In this document: in pieces, positions 1 to 11,371 of the stretch
Layout: the number at the start of each line of letters is the position of its first letter
Numbering within the stretch: position 1 is the stretch's first letter
Source of the DNA: Diphasiastrum complanatum
Lineage: Eukaryota > Streptophyta > Lycopodiopsida > Lycopodiales > Lycopodiaceae
Assembly (NCBI GenBank): GCA_029204225.1
Contig: CM055102.1
Coordinates: forward strand, 30,539,632 to 30,603,631
DNA: 64,000 nucleotides
Direction: 5' to 3'
The notes under the pieces: generated by a model
The model's database searches: none
Told to the model about the DNA's origin: nothing
Seen by the model: only the letters and a program-made list of their open reading frames with translations
Made by a program: the position numbers and the translations under genes

Positions 1-1230
1 CTTAGCAACCAAGATTTCTTCCTTTGTAATGAAACAAGCATCATCACCAAACTTTACCATGTATCCTTTCTCTATCATTTGATCAACATTTAGCAAAATC
101 TTTAAAAGTGAAGGAATGTAAAGAACACCATCGAGACTTGTTTTCCTATTAGTAAAGAGACAAATAGGAATTGAGCCAATACTTTTAATCACACACTCAC
201 CACCATTGGCCATATGAATTGCTTTCTTGGCTCCACCATAAGTGACCAAAGAAGTAAAGAACTCCTTGTGACTAGTCATGTGTGTAGCTCCACTATCAAT
301 CCATCATGAATCTTTGTCACCTTCACTTGATATTGGACTTGAAGAACACATCAAAAGAGAATCACCACCACTTAGATCCTCATCATTAGTAGTAAAGTTG
401 ATTTGCTTGCTACCTTCATCTCTTTGCTTCTTCAAACATTCATTTGCAAAATGCCCTTTGATTTCACAAGAAAAGCATTTTAATTTAGACTTATCTTCCT
501 TTTTGCCAAAAAAAGAAGTCTCACTTTGATCTTGCCCTTTAGACCAATTGCATTTGTCCTTGTCCTTGAACTTGCCTTTGATGAACATAGCCTCCTCTTC
601 ATAATGAGATGTTGATGTAGATCCACCTCTTGCTTGAAGCCTATACTCCTCATTCACCAAGATCCTTGCAAATCCACAATACTTGGCAAAGTCTTTTGAT
701 TAGCAAAAATCTGAACAAGATTAGCATGATCATCCAACAAGCTATCAAGTATAACTTGAACAAGCTCCTTAATGCTTTCATCAATACATGCCAACTCATC
801 ATTGAATGCTTTAACCCTCAATACAAAAGCATGAGTACTCTCTTCCTTCTTTTGCAAACTTTGAATGATTTGTCTCTTAAGAGTAAGCACTCTTGATGTA
901 GACTTGGATTCATAAAACTTTTTCAAAGCTTCCCAAGCCTCCAAAGATGATGTGCACTTACCAACTTCTTTGAGAAGGTTGAGAAGCTCATTGGTAACAT
1001 TCATCTTAATCATGTGTAGAGCTCTTTTAGTTCTCTTGTCATACTTCACTTGATCTTGAGGTGCTTGAGGCCTCTCCACACCTGCAACAGTCTCCATCAA
1101 CTCATTCATCTCCAATAAGGACTCCACCATCACCTTCCAATAAGAACTCCATCCTCACTTTCCAAGTAAAATAGTTGTTTGAGGTAAGCCTATCATTGCT
1201 CTCCAACATAAAGCCTCCACTTGTAGCCAT
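1..1230 (-). pseudogene. Ty1/copia gag-protease, 5' part (element L), cut by window edge
   Basis: Broken copia polyprotein read leftwards from the ATG at 1230 (MATSGGFMLESNDRLTS). The gag core continues in another frame to about 654, so frame is lost near 1102-1133 and again near 655. A CCHC zinc knuckle lies near 460-500 (CFSCEIKGHFANEC). The aspartic protease motif WIDSGATHMTS lies near 270-305, and its preceding Trp position is a TGA stop around 304. Reading then continues towards the pre-integrase region and runs off the left edge. Gag and protease would form the particle and mature it. The start matches the gag of element A (MATSIGVMLEANDRLTS), so L and A belong to one family. The frameshifts and stop make it non-functional. 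Confidence 0.88.
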
Positions 1231-1805
1231 GTTGAAGTGACCTGATCTTCTTCTTTCAACTTGTTCCAATGCACAAAGCACTCTCTTGAATGTCAACAAA
1301 TGATCTTAAGAAGAACTCACAAAGATATGGAACCTCTCAAATCTCTTCTAGCACTTCTAACTAGAAAATCAACACATAGAATAGTGAAATCTTGATCAAC
1401 CTATGATCTATCCTCAATCTAATGATTTTTGCCACTTCCTAAGATTAAAAAACATTCAAATGAAGTTCAGTAACTTCACAAACTAGAGATCCAATCAAAA
1501 TTAGGGTTTTGACAAAATCACAAAAAAATGAATATCTCAAATTCTACATGCAATTTCTAGAAACTTGATATATCATTTTGTAGCCTCCAATGAGACCTTC
1601 CTAATGCACTAAAAATTATCTAATTCAAGTATACCATTGATCAAGTATATAATCCTCTATTGAGTTTTGACATACAAAAGATCAATTCTACACATGCAAA
1701 AATGCTGATTTTTGAGTAGAAATCAATCTAGCATGTTTTAGCATTGGTATCCCCTCTAAATCCTTGCTAAAGATGGTTGATTCTTTTATAACCAGAAACA
1801 CAATA
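1231..1805 (-). other. 5' leader of copia element L
   Basis: Noncoding stretch between the primer site and the gag start of L. It is the reverse-strand counterpart of the leader at 23541-24128 in element A, with shared phrases about a reduced C-rich tract and the AAGTGGCAAAA block. No gene is seen here. Confidence 0.7.
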
Positions 1806-1817
1806 GCTCTGATACCA
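1806..1817 (-). other. primer binding site of element L
   Basis: GCTCTGATACCA on the plus strand is the complement of TGGTATCAGAGC, the initiator tRNA-Met primer site of plant copia elements. It directly abuts the LTR that begins at 1818, which fixes the element's orientation as minus. Confidence 0.9.
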
Positions 1818-2416
1818 TGTGAAGGATTTCAGATCATTCAAGATCCAATCCATGTCTTTGATCTTTGGTTACAAAAAGGAGCAAATCAACAATCCTGCCA
1901 ATGTAAAAAAATCAGCATCTACATACAAAATGAGATGCAAATTCTAAGAGATATTGATCAAACATGAACCAAAACATAAAATATAGTTGCTGTCTGTACA
2001 ATCACAATATCCTATTGTATTTCACACGTGTGGAACCGAAAATAGCAAAATATGAGCATTCTACACACAAGATTGCAAGATATCACCAAGATAGTGCACC
2101 AATGAGTAGTAGAACCCAAAGAGAACCATGTATGTGTCTCTCCATCATTAGTTACATCCTTTTATAGAGTGTCGAAACCCTATTTGGTCACTTGGCTTTT
2201 CTTCCAAAATTTTGGGTCTAGATTCAATGTATCCAAAGTTTAGATTTGAATCTCTCTCAAAGACTGCCAACTTTCCCACACTTTCAAAAAGTGTTTATTG
2301 AATTTATTTTAAACTAATACAGCTTCAAAAAGTTTATTTTTAAGTCTAAAATGAGTTTTGGCTTCATATTGACAAAATATGACTAAATTAGACTAAACTT
2401 GTTGAAATCTCTCACA
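1818..2416 (-). repeat. 5' LTR of copia element L (family A LTR)
   Basis: Begins TGTGAAGGATTTC and ends GAAATCTCTCACA on the plus strand, so it has inverted TG..CA ends. It is homologous in reverse to the LTRs at 22878-23528 and 33689-34338: the block around a TATA-like region, the CATGGTTCTCTTGGGTTC block and the Met-type primer site are shared. It contains the palindrome CACACGTGTG at 2023-2032. Length is about 600 bp against 650 bp in A. Confidence 0.85.
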
Positions 2417-2498
2417 TCTCACATCCAATCACTCTTGTGGATCATTTTAGGATCTATTCTTGGTTCAATTTTGCAGATTTTCACATGGTATCAGAGCC
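2417..2498 (+). repeat. LTR 3' end remnant and primer site of copia element I
   Basis: About 70 bp ending TTTTCACA at 2485 are followed at once by TGGTATCAGAGCC (2486-2498). This is the right end of a plus-strand 5' LTR. The rest of that LTR is absent because the LTR of L abuts it at 2416, which suggests L landed inside it or a deletion joined them. Confidence 0.75.
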
Positions 2499-2559
2499 AA
2501 GTACAAGAAGATTTATTGAGATTTGATGGGGTTGATCCAAAACTAAGCCCAAACTAGCA

Positions 2560-2905
2560 AGTTTTTGGAAACTAGTTAATTTTGATGTGGCGAGTTGGAT
2601 TGGATAGATATACTCAACATTTTTGCATCAAACTTGGTCGTGGGCTGCAGGGGTACTATTCACATGTGTGAGGACGTACAATGCCAATTTTGGAGCAGTA
2701 TGTTACAATTTGATGCTCATACACCCAAATTAGCAAGTGTGTGGAAACTAGCTAATCTTGAGGTAGAGAGTTTGAATGGATTGATAGATTCAATATTTTT
2801 GTACAAAGACTTGTTGTAGGCTGTAGGTGTACTTTTCATATGTGGGGGGCCGTACAGATCCAGTTTTGGTTGATAAAATTTAAATTGATGTATAATTTGA
2901 CTCAT
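2560..2905 (+). repeat. tandem duplication in the leader of element I
   Basis: Two diverged copies of about 175 bp (roughly 2565-2735 and 2740-2900). Each has an ACTAG(T/C)TAAT block, a TTGGATTG/TTGAATGG block, a GGCTG(C/T)AGG.GTACT..TCA.ATGTG block, then CGTACA and CAATTTTGG. The middle carries a decayed form of the CACACGTGTG palindrome. Confidence 0.7.
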
Positions 2906-4493
2906 TCACCCAAATTTAGTGATTTTTAGTGCATATTCAAGCTTTTTTTTTTTTTTTTATAGAGATTCTATTCCTATGATTTGTTCTTAGATTAGATCAT
3001 CCAAATAATTAATTTGAAGCTTGATTTAGGTGCATTAAATGTGATTCTCCGGTTTTTTGAGTGTATGTTGAGGTTGAGAGAGAAAGGAGTGATATGCAAG
3101 GTGAAAGATTGAAATCCATTGTACCATCACTCTAGATTTGTTCAAGAGTGATAGGTCAAGTTTAGAAGCATCAATTTGCTAGAAAACATTCTTGGATCTG
3201 TCCTCCAAGTGAAACCTTTGAGAGTTTCTAGTGCATATATAGCATCTATGCAAATCTTTTGTAAAATTTGACATAGATTGGCTTCAATTGAGAGTTTTAG
3301 AAAAGAGATTGAGATCCAAGTCACATTATTAAACCCTACTCAATGTGTTTTTGTTAGGCTTGAAAAGAGTCATTGAGGTGTGTATGGCAAATGTGTAGAG
3401 AGAGATCCAATTTTCTAAGAGTTCCTTCCTTTGTAGAGGGCAAGACTAGAAGCTCATTTTCTGTTGGTATTGGTAGAGAGTTTGTCTTCTCCTAGGCGAT
3501 CAAATCTTTCTAAGTGGCATTAGTTCTTTGAAGCACAATATCTTAGTGAGAAGAATCATAACTTTTGATTTTGAATTTCATTCCAATTCGTAAGAGGTAG
3601 AGTCATTGGTGGAATCAAATAGGGATGAATGAATTCAATTTATTGAGCAAAAATTGACATAGGATGTATGAAACTCAAATTAGTTTTATTCAACTTTCTT
3701 TGTGAGAGAGTGAGGGTCAAGTTGTGATCCCATTGGATGTCTAGAACAAGGAGGAGTCCATATTTGGGTGATCATGCATGGTTGAGATCTTTGTGAATCT
3801 CTAGATGTCTAATTTTAGCTTGATGAAAAATTCTTGACATAGATTGTTATCAAACTATTTCAAATCCATTCCAAATCTCAAGAGTGAGATTCTTTTGGGA
3901 AAGAGAGATTCCAAAAAGGGTGATTGGATCTTAATTTTATGTGTTTGAATCAAATGTACATGTCAAGTTTGAGTGATCTAGAGTAGATCCTATGTTTTGT
4001 GAAAATTGGTGGTATAGTTTGTTGTCAAATCAAATCAAATTCATTCTAAATCTCAAGAGTGAGATTATTTGGGTCAAGAGTGAGTCCAAAAGAAGTGATT
4101 AAGTTTGATTTTCATGTGTTTTGAAACAAAACCCATCTTTTGTTCAAGAATCTCAAGTGTTGAGAGAACTAGTCAAGTGAAAATGAAAATCTTGGTGTCA
4201 AATCTTTTCATGTTCATTTCAACTCTAAAAAAAAAGAGTCATTGGTATTTGTTGAGTCAAATAGGAGTTTGGATCTGATTTCTTTTTTGATTTGATTCAA
4301 AGATTTTGTGCTTTTGTCTTAGTGATCAAAGCAAAGTTTCCAAGTGACTAGTCATTAGTGTGAAGATTGATTCTTAGGTTTGTGAGCTAGATCTTTTGTA
4401 GATCCTTCTAGATTATTGAATATGTTCAAATATAGTCTCTTGAGAGTCACAAATTACATTTGTAGAATCATATCACAAGGTTTATTTCTTATC
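2906..4493 (+). other. long noncoding leader of element I
   Basis: No gene is seen. The region contains repeated phrases of the form AAATCTCAAGAGTGAGATT (3866-3890 and 4046-4070), each followed by a GGG..AAGAG.GA.TCCAAAA block about 180 bp apart, so the leader itself grew by tandem duplication. A poly-T run lies at 2943-2959. Confidence 0.55.
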
Positions 4494-4967
4494 ATGGCAT
4501 CAATAGGTGGCATCCTATTGGAGGTAAGTAAGGATCCCAAATGCAACCTTTGTGGCAAGGGAGGATATTTTTTTTCAAGATGCTACAAAAAGAAGACCAA
4601 TCCATCCAAGGAAAACCAAAGAAAGCGGGCCGAGGTGAAGGATGAAGCTTCAAGTTCGAAATGCAAATACAAGAAGGCCAAATCCAAGAAAAGGTGTTTC
4701 ATTTGTGGAAAGGTGAAAGAGACTTGGAGTCTCACAAGGACTTGCAAGATTTTTCTTCAAGCGTCAATCACAATACATGTCAAATCTTTGGAAATTTTTC
4801 ATTTGGAAGTACATTGTTTGGTTCAAGATGCAAAAATAGATGTCACTTTCATGAAAGCAACTTGGATTTATTTCATGTCCTTGGAAAGTATTTTGCTTGG
4901 AACTTTAGCTAAGTTCAAACTTATTGTTATGATCCTAGAGAAATTAATCAAGAATGAGGAGCAATGA
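4494..4967 (+). pseudogene. copia gag remnant of element I
   Basis: Starts at the ATG at 4494 with MASIGGILLE, the typical first residues of the copia gag in this window. It then jumps at once to a zinc-knuckle-like segment CNLCGKGGYFFSRC (about 4540-4580), so most of the gag core has been deleted. A lysine-rich stretch and a second Cys-rich segment beginning CFICGK follow near 4697, after which no known domain is visible. A TGA ends the frame at 4965-4967. It is a deleted, non-functional gag. Confidence 0.7.
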
Positions 4968-5101
4968 CAAAATGGAAATAGTTTCATTTATGCTCTCTTG
5001 TCAACTTATGAAGAACTATTTTGCTTTGAAGACATTTTTGTATCTCAAAGGTGGATTAAGGCAATACTAGTTGAGTGTGATGCTTTAAAAGATAGCAAAT
5101 C

Positions 5102-5640
5102 ATGTTTCCTTGTAAACTTACATCAGATATGAAGTCAAGGAATTGGAAATGTCTTCATAATGTAGGTTCTTTTGGTTTCAATAAGATTATGAATGATATG
5201 TTTATTCATAAAGATGAAAATTGTAAGTTTTCAATTTTAAAGGCAAGATGTAAGCTTCTTATGAGAAAAAGTGAAGCATCCAAAGTGGACACTTATATCC
5301 ATAAGCAAGTAGTTAGCCTTATTGAGATGAAATTTGTTTTTGATTTCAATATTAGAAAAATCATGCCAAGTTTTGGTGATTTTTGGACATATGTTTATAG
5401 CATAAGTAATCTTGATAATCATAGAAAGTGCATATTGTATGGTCATGCTTGTTGTGATCATTATGAGACATGGAGGTCTCGGATTTCCATCAAGAAGGAG
5501 TATCATGAAGAGAATCTTAAAGAGTCATCTCAAGGTTCAAGTGTGCCAAGGATGGAGGAGAAGAGTCCTTCTCAAGGTTAAAGTGTGCCAAGGATTGAGG
5601 AGGAGAGACCTTCTCAAGTTATGATTCCAAAAAGAAACTC
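5102..5640 (+). pseudogene. unrecognised open frame inside element I
   Basis: An open frame of about 160 codons from ATG 5102 to a TAA at 5579-5581. I do not recognise the product. It is rich in Lys, Cys and Ser and ends in a short duplicated motif, SVPRMEEKSPSQG then SVPRIEEERPSQ, the second copy lying past the stop at 5582-5620. A phrase at 5270-5293 (AGTGAAGCATCC.AAGTGGACAC) recurs at 32956-32979 inside the cargo of element A. It may be internal sequence of a non-autonomous element. No protease, integrase or reverse transcriptase motif is seen. Confidence 0.35.
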
Positions 5641-6175
5641 AAGAAACATGGTTGAGCCCATGTGGCTCACATTTCAAGGGAAAGAGGAGCATATCTCATG
5701 TGATATACCCGTCATACTTAGTTCTCTTATGTCATCTGATGAATCTTCAAGGTTTGCTCAATGACGCTGGTGTTCCAAACCTTTTACTTTTTATTTTTTT
5801 TATAAAGATGGAGAAGAAGAAGAAGAGGAAGAAGAGAAAAGAATCGGTTAATGTTAGATTAATATGGATGAGAATAGAGACAGAAATGGATTTATCTAAC
5901 ATAGATGGAGATAGAAAATGGAATAGAGATGGGACATAAGAGTGATGGATGGTTGGTAACTGATATGGCGATCACTCACCAAAGAGACTTGTGCTAATAA
6001 TTTGTTTTTTCACGATCTTCTCCTTTTTTTTTTTACGATTTTTTTAAGGTTTTTTTTAGGGTCTTTTCTCTTCTTTTTGTTATTTTTTATTTTTTATTTA
6101 TTTATTTTTACGGTCTTTTTTTTTCTTTTTTTTTAAAGGGCTTCGCCCTTTTCTTTTACGTTTTTTTTTTTAAGA
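5641..6175. other. noncoding, T-rich stretch
   Basis: No gene is visible. 6000-6180 is strongly T-rich with poly-T runs broken by short ACGGTC/ACGATC words, and grades into the tandem repeat that follows. Confidence 0.5.
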
Positions 6176-6450
6176 GAATAGAACCGTCGCAGTCGTGGGA
6201 GGAGGCTATTTGAAAGATAGAGTCACTCACCAACGAGGCTTAGGTACTTTTCCGATGTTTTTTTTTTCTCAAGGGAATAGAATCGTCGCAGTCGTGGGAG
6301 GAGGCTATATGAAAGACAGAGTCACTCACCAGCGAGGCTTAGGTTCTTTTCTAATTTTTAGTTTAAAAGGGAATAGAACCGTCGCAGTCGTGGGAGGAGG
6401 CTATCTGAAAGATAGTCGCTCACCAGCGAGGCTTAGGTTCTTTTCCAATT
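6176..6450 (+). repeat. three-copy tandem repeat, unit about 95 bp
   Basis: Three copies (about 6176-6270, 6271-6367, 6368-6450) of a unit containing GAATAGAACCGTCGCAGTCG, then GGGAGGAGGCTAT, GAAAGA.AG, TCACC..CGAGGCTTAGG and a TTTTC run. The copies differ by few substitutions and a small deletion in the third. The repeat is open in one frame but nothing suggests a protein. Confidence 0.85.
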
Positions 6451-6589
6451 TTTTTAATTCTTATTTTATTTTTTTCATACAAGCAAAAATAAATCACAAA
6501 AAAGGGCAAAATCTCAAAAAAACGGCAAAACTAACACAAAATCACACTAATCTAACCCCAAAAATTCCGATTTTTTTGTGTGAAAAAAG

Positions 6590-6656
6590 AATAGTGAGAG
6601 AGAAGAAAAAAGAGAGAGGGAGAGGAGGGAGAATAGAGAGAGAGAGAGTAGAGAAA

Positions 6657-6703
<47 letters not shown>

Positions 6704-6816
6704 ATGCGGCAAAGCGAGTGTGTGGTGCTCTCCAACAACGGCGCCACTGTTGTGTCATGAATGTAGTATAGAGGTTCGTCGCTGGGAGCGGCAACCTCGC
6801 TTTCACCTGCATAGCA

Positions 6817-6893
<77 letters not shown>

Positions 6894-6995
6894 TGAGTAT
6901 GTGGCGCTCCCCAACAACGACGCCATTGTTGTGTCGTCAATATAGTATAGAGGTTCATTGCTGGGAGCGGCAACCTCGCTTTCACTTGCATATCA

Positions 6996-7069
<74 letters not shown>

Positions 7070-7222
7070 AAAGTTCCAAGTAGCGAAATGTTTGGGAGGC
7101 CCGAGCACCTTCCTCAAACAATTCGGTCGCTACTTAGAGAGAGGAGAGAAGAGAGAGAGGTAATGCCTAGGTTGAGAAAGGCCTTGGGGGCTCGAGCACC
7201 TACCCAAAGCTATTCTATCCCA

Positions 7223-7291
<69 letters not shown>

Positions 7292-7450
7292 CTAGGTTGA
7301 GAAAGGCCTTGGGGGCTCGAGCGTCTACCCAAAGTTATTCTATCCCAACGTAGGGAGAGAGAGAGAAAGAGAGAGAGAGAAATGGAAAGAGTGAGAGAGA
7401 TGAAGATGGAAAATCCAAGAGAGTTTTATTAAGAAAAGATGGAAGATGAT
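6590..7450. repeat. GA-microsatellite tracts alternating with hairpin-forming units
   Basis: Long (GA)n tracts at about 6659-6701, 6818-6890, 7000-7068 and 7227-7288 are separated by short non-repeat units. Two units of about 100 bp (6703-6817 and 6891-6999) share GTGG.GCTC.CCAACAACG.CGCCA and a GAGGTT...AACCTC inverted pair around TGGGA. Units at 7081-7135, 7162-7230 and 7290-7352 are imperfect hairpins, for example GTAGCGA paired with TCGCTAC. The open frames encoding poly Arg-Glu or Ser-Leu across the tracts are artefacts of the dinucleotide repeat. Confidence 0.8.
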
Positions 7451-7755
7451 ATAATACAAAGGAAATGCCTCCCTCTTCTAGATTTTAGAGGTGAGCCTCC
7501 TTCACTCTCACTGGCCATTTCATTGGGGCAAGGATTCTAATCCAAGCCTTTAAAATAAACACAACTTAAAATCTAATGGAACTAAGAAAGCACGAGGGCA
7601 CTCACATGATTCATGTGAGTTCTAAGTTGGGCCCTTTTAGCTTCATTATTTGCAACTTGACTTTGGGCCTCTAATGTCATTTTAGAGTTTTAAGCCCGTC
7701 TCTTATTTCTAGGAATTATAACTTGCTACTTGTGCTCATTGGGTTGGGCCTAGTT
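7280..7755 (+). repeat. dispersed repeat, copy 1
   Basis: Near-identical over about 450 bp to 12620-13080: the CCTAGGTTG hairpin unit, GAGTTTTATTAAGAAAAGAT, the GGAAATG.CTCCCTCTT block, GAGCCTCCTTCACTCTCA and the CTCACATGATTCATGTGAG palindrome. A diverged reverse copy lies at 15395-15612. It could be part of an LTR, but no gag or pol is attached. Confidence 0.75.
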
Positions 7756-7756
7756 A

Positions 7757-7943
7757 GCCATCAAACATAAACACAAGTCATGAATAAATCATAGTAATGT
7801 CAATTGCTACAGAACAGTGGACTGCCATCCGTTGAGAGAGAGAGAGAGAGACCTGATGCTCCAAAGTTAGCCATCAAACATAAACACAAATCATGAACAA
7901 ATCATAGTGATGTCAATTGCTATAGAACGGTGGACTGCCATCC

Positions 7944-8022
<79 letters not shown>
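7757..8022. repeat. tandem duplication ending in GA tracts
   Basis: The block GCCATCAAACATAAACACAA through GGACTGCCATCCGTTGAGAG occurs at about 7757-7851 and again at about 7870-7960. The first GA tract is about 18 bp and the second about 75 bp (7946-8021), so the microsatellite has expanded or contracted since duplication. Confidence 0.85.
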
Positions 8023-8024
<2 letters not shown>

Positions 8025-8357
8025 CAATGCGAGAGAAAGTGATATTCTTTATGCTTTGGCATTAACCAACTAATAGAATTTTGTGCTTGGGAATCAGTAA
8101 GCTTCAAGTAGTCATCGTGTTTTTGAAATCTAAATATACAATAACTTAGAATCAAATCATACTTGCTGTGAAAGACGGTGAACCGTGAGATATAAGTGAG
8201 AAAAGTATATTTCATATTTTCTATCTTCCATGTCATCAATCCGTTTTCTAACTTTGATTTAGTTTATGAATCTATCTTGGATTGATGACATGGTAAGTCT
8301 CTATATATAAGTTTTTAGACTGTAGTAGCTGTCTCTGAATCTTTCTCAACTACTGGC
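8023..8357. other. noncoding, no feature seen
   Basis: AT-rich unique-looking sequence between two repeat blocks. I see no gene, primer site or LTR end. Confidence 0.4.
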
Positions 8358-9420
<1,063 letters not shown>

Positions 9421-9439
9421 TAATAAGTGAGAGAAATTT

Positions 9440-10147
9440 GGCACCCTGTGTGTATAAGTCCAACCCGATGATCACACAGTTATTTGATTGATTAGTTAAA
9501 AGTTAATAAAAGGACTTTAGGCCTTTTTGCGAGACTTTTAATGTCGCAGGGCCTAAATGTCAAGTTAGTGAATAAAATTGGGTTTCCCTCCAACTTTGAT
9601 GGTTCCCACACTTTTTTAAATCTGAATAAAAAGAGAGACAAGACTGGACCAATAGGATTCAGAGGCCAGGGTTCTCCTCTCTACTATAAGAAGGGACCAA
9701 CTCGAGTTTTTCCGGATGTTTATTTTCTCATTTCAATAAAGCAGATTGGTTCTCTTCAGAAATGGATTGATGAATGTCCTTGCTCTTTATCACTTTTCCT
9801 CCATCTCTCATGCTTATTTGGATTTTGCTAGTTGTTGGATCTGAATGTTATTGGGATTTTATATTATTATACTTTTTATGAGAGAGAAAGAGAGAGAGAG
9901 AAAGAGTAAGCTATCTCTGTTGTGGATGTGTAGTGGTGAGGGATTGTAAGTGTTAAGGGATGTGTAGTGTTAAAGAGTAGGGTTAATGGATGTAGAGATA
10001 GATGTGAATCCTCCATTCATGTTGAAATCTGAACTAAACTATCGCTCTCATGGGAACGAACTTACGCGTGACAACTAACTCCGTCTCCTTGATACTAGAT
10101 TGACTAGATCTTGGATTCAGGTTAGCCCAGGAAAGAAACCCACTACA
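9440..10147 (+). repeat. 5' LTR, right part, of an Athila/Tat-like gypsy element
   Basis: The sequence immediately left of the gypsy primer site ends CCCACTACA at 10147, as an LTR end would. The left LTR boundary cannot be fixed from one copy, so 9440 is approximate. The region is noncoding; an open frame of 96 codons at 9541-9831 shows no known domain. Confidence 0.5.
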
Positions 10148-10151
10148 ATTT

Positions 10152-10169
10152 TGGCACCGTTGTCGGGGA
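10152..10169 (+). other. primer binding site of the Athila/Tat type
   Basis: TGGCACCGTTGTCGGGGA differs by two bases from the TGGCGCCGTTGCCGGGGA site typical of Athila/Tat-lineage Ty3/gypsy elements. It lies 4 bp after a CA LTR end and about 1.2 kb before a gypsy gag. Confidence 0.85.
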
Positions 10170-11371
10170 GCTACGCCAATTTTTCAGTTTGCAGCATGAT
10201 TGTTGGATGGTTAGCTTGCATTAGGATCTTGTCGTGGCATGAATTGTGTTAGATCTGCATTTTAGGGTTAGTTCGGAATTGATTTTGCTTGATTTGAGTG
10301 GATTGGCTTGTTTGAAATCTAATCTGATTTATAAACAGGAAAAGCTATTCAGATCACCAATCTTAAGATCCATTTGAATCTGAGATATCAGAGAAAATAA
10401 CAAAAATTGGTCAAATCTGTCAGATTGGTCAAAAAAGAGACAAAAAGCGTCATCAGAGCTGATAAATTTTTACCCTCTTTCAAGAAACCTTTGTCGAGTT
10501 GCAGACACCTTCGGTTTTCTTTACAGAACCTTCAGTTTGAAGGGCGAAGATTAATTCCCAGTAGATTTTCAGAAATATCAGAAAAACCTTCAAAAAACAC
10601 CAAAAAATCGTCAAAACCCTAAAAATACAGAAAAAGAACCTTCGCCCGATTCACTATGCTTAGGTGTGATTCAGATCTATCTACTGCCAGGTCGGCGAAG
10701 AATAATACCAAAAATAGAAAGGTTTTCAGAGGATCAGTTGTCATATTGTCATATTTTTGTCAAAAACTCACGTTTTTACAAAAATACCAGTATCACTCTT
10801 GAACCAGAACCGTCGCTAAGATTCCAGAACATTCTATTTATAGTAGAATTCTATTTTTGAGTTCGACGAAGATTCTTCTTGATCAGATCATAGAAATTCT
10901 TGAATTTCACCCTCGTCAGATTCCAAAAATTATAATTTCTTGTGTCAGAAACCTTCGTCTGATTTTCCATAGCTGTATCTGTGTCAGATCTTTCACCTTA
11001 GAGGTTGGCGAAGGTTATTTTCCTAGAAATTGCCAGAAAAGTGTTCAGAGAGTTTTTTTTTTCTCCAAAATAGCACTGATGAACCTTCGCCGAGACAACC
11101 TTCGCCTAGTGAACCTTCGCCAGTCCTATTTTTAGTTTCTGATTTTCTAGATCAAGTCTCTGTCAAAATTTAGATCAAATCTGATATGTTCTGATTTGGA
11201 TTCTGAGAGATTTATCATTTTGAGAAGTATCGAATGATCGAATTTCGAAAAGTTTTTCATCATATAGAATCAGATTCTTGAAAAGTGAAATAGATCCAGT
11301 AGATCTAATCTGAGAAAGTTTTTTGAAAAATCTAGATCCAATCTCATTATTTATTTGATCTAAATTTGTGA
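10170..11371 (+). other. gypsy 5' leader with repeated CCTTCG words
   Basis: Noncoding leader. The words ACCTTCG, CCTTCGCC or close variants recur at about 10503, 10640, 10960, 11005, 11082, 11098 and 11112, three of them within 40 bp at 11080-11120. Short open frames here have no recognisable domain. Confidence 0.6.

Noticed and set aside
5102-5581. Cellular gene
   Set aside because: It lies inside element I after a broken gag, lacks a recognisable domain and has no intron signals. Kept only as an unrecognised frame.
10407-11135. Three consecutive open frames of 64-92 codons as a small gene cluster
   Set aside because: They lie in the leader between the gypsy primer site and gag, use different frames and show no known domain.
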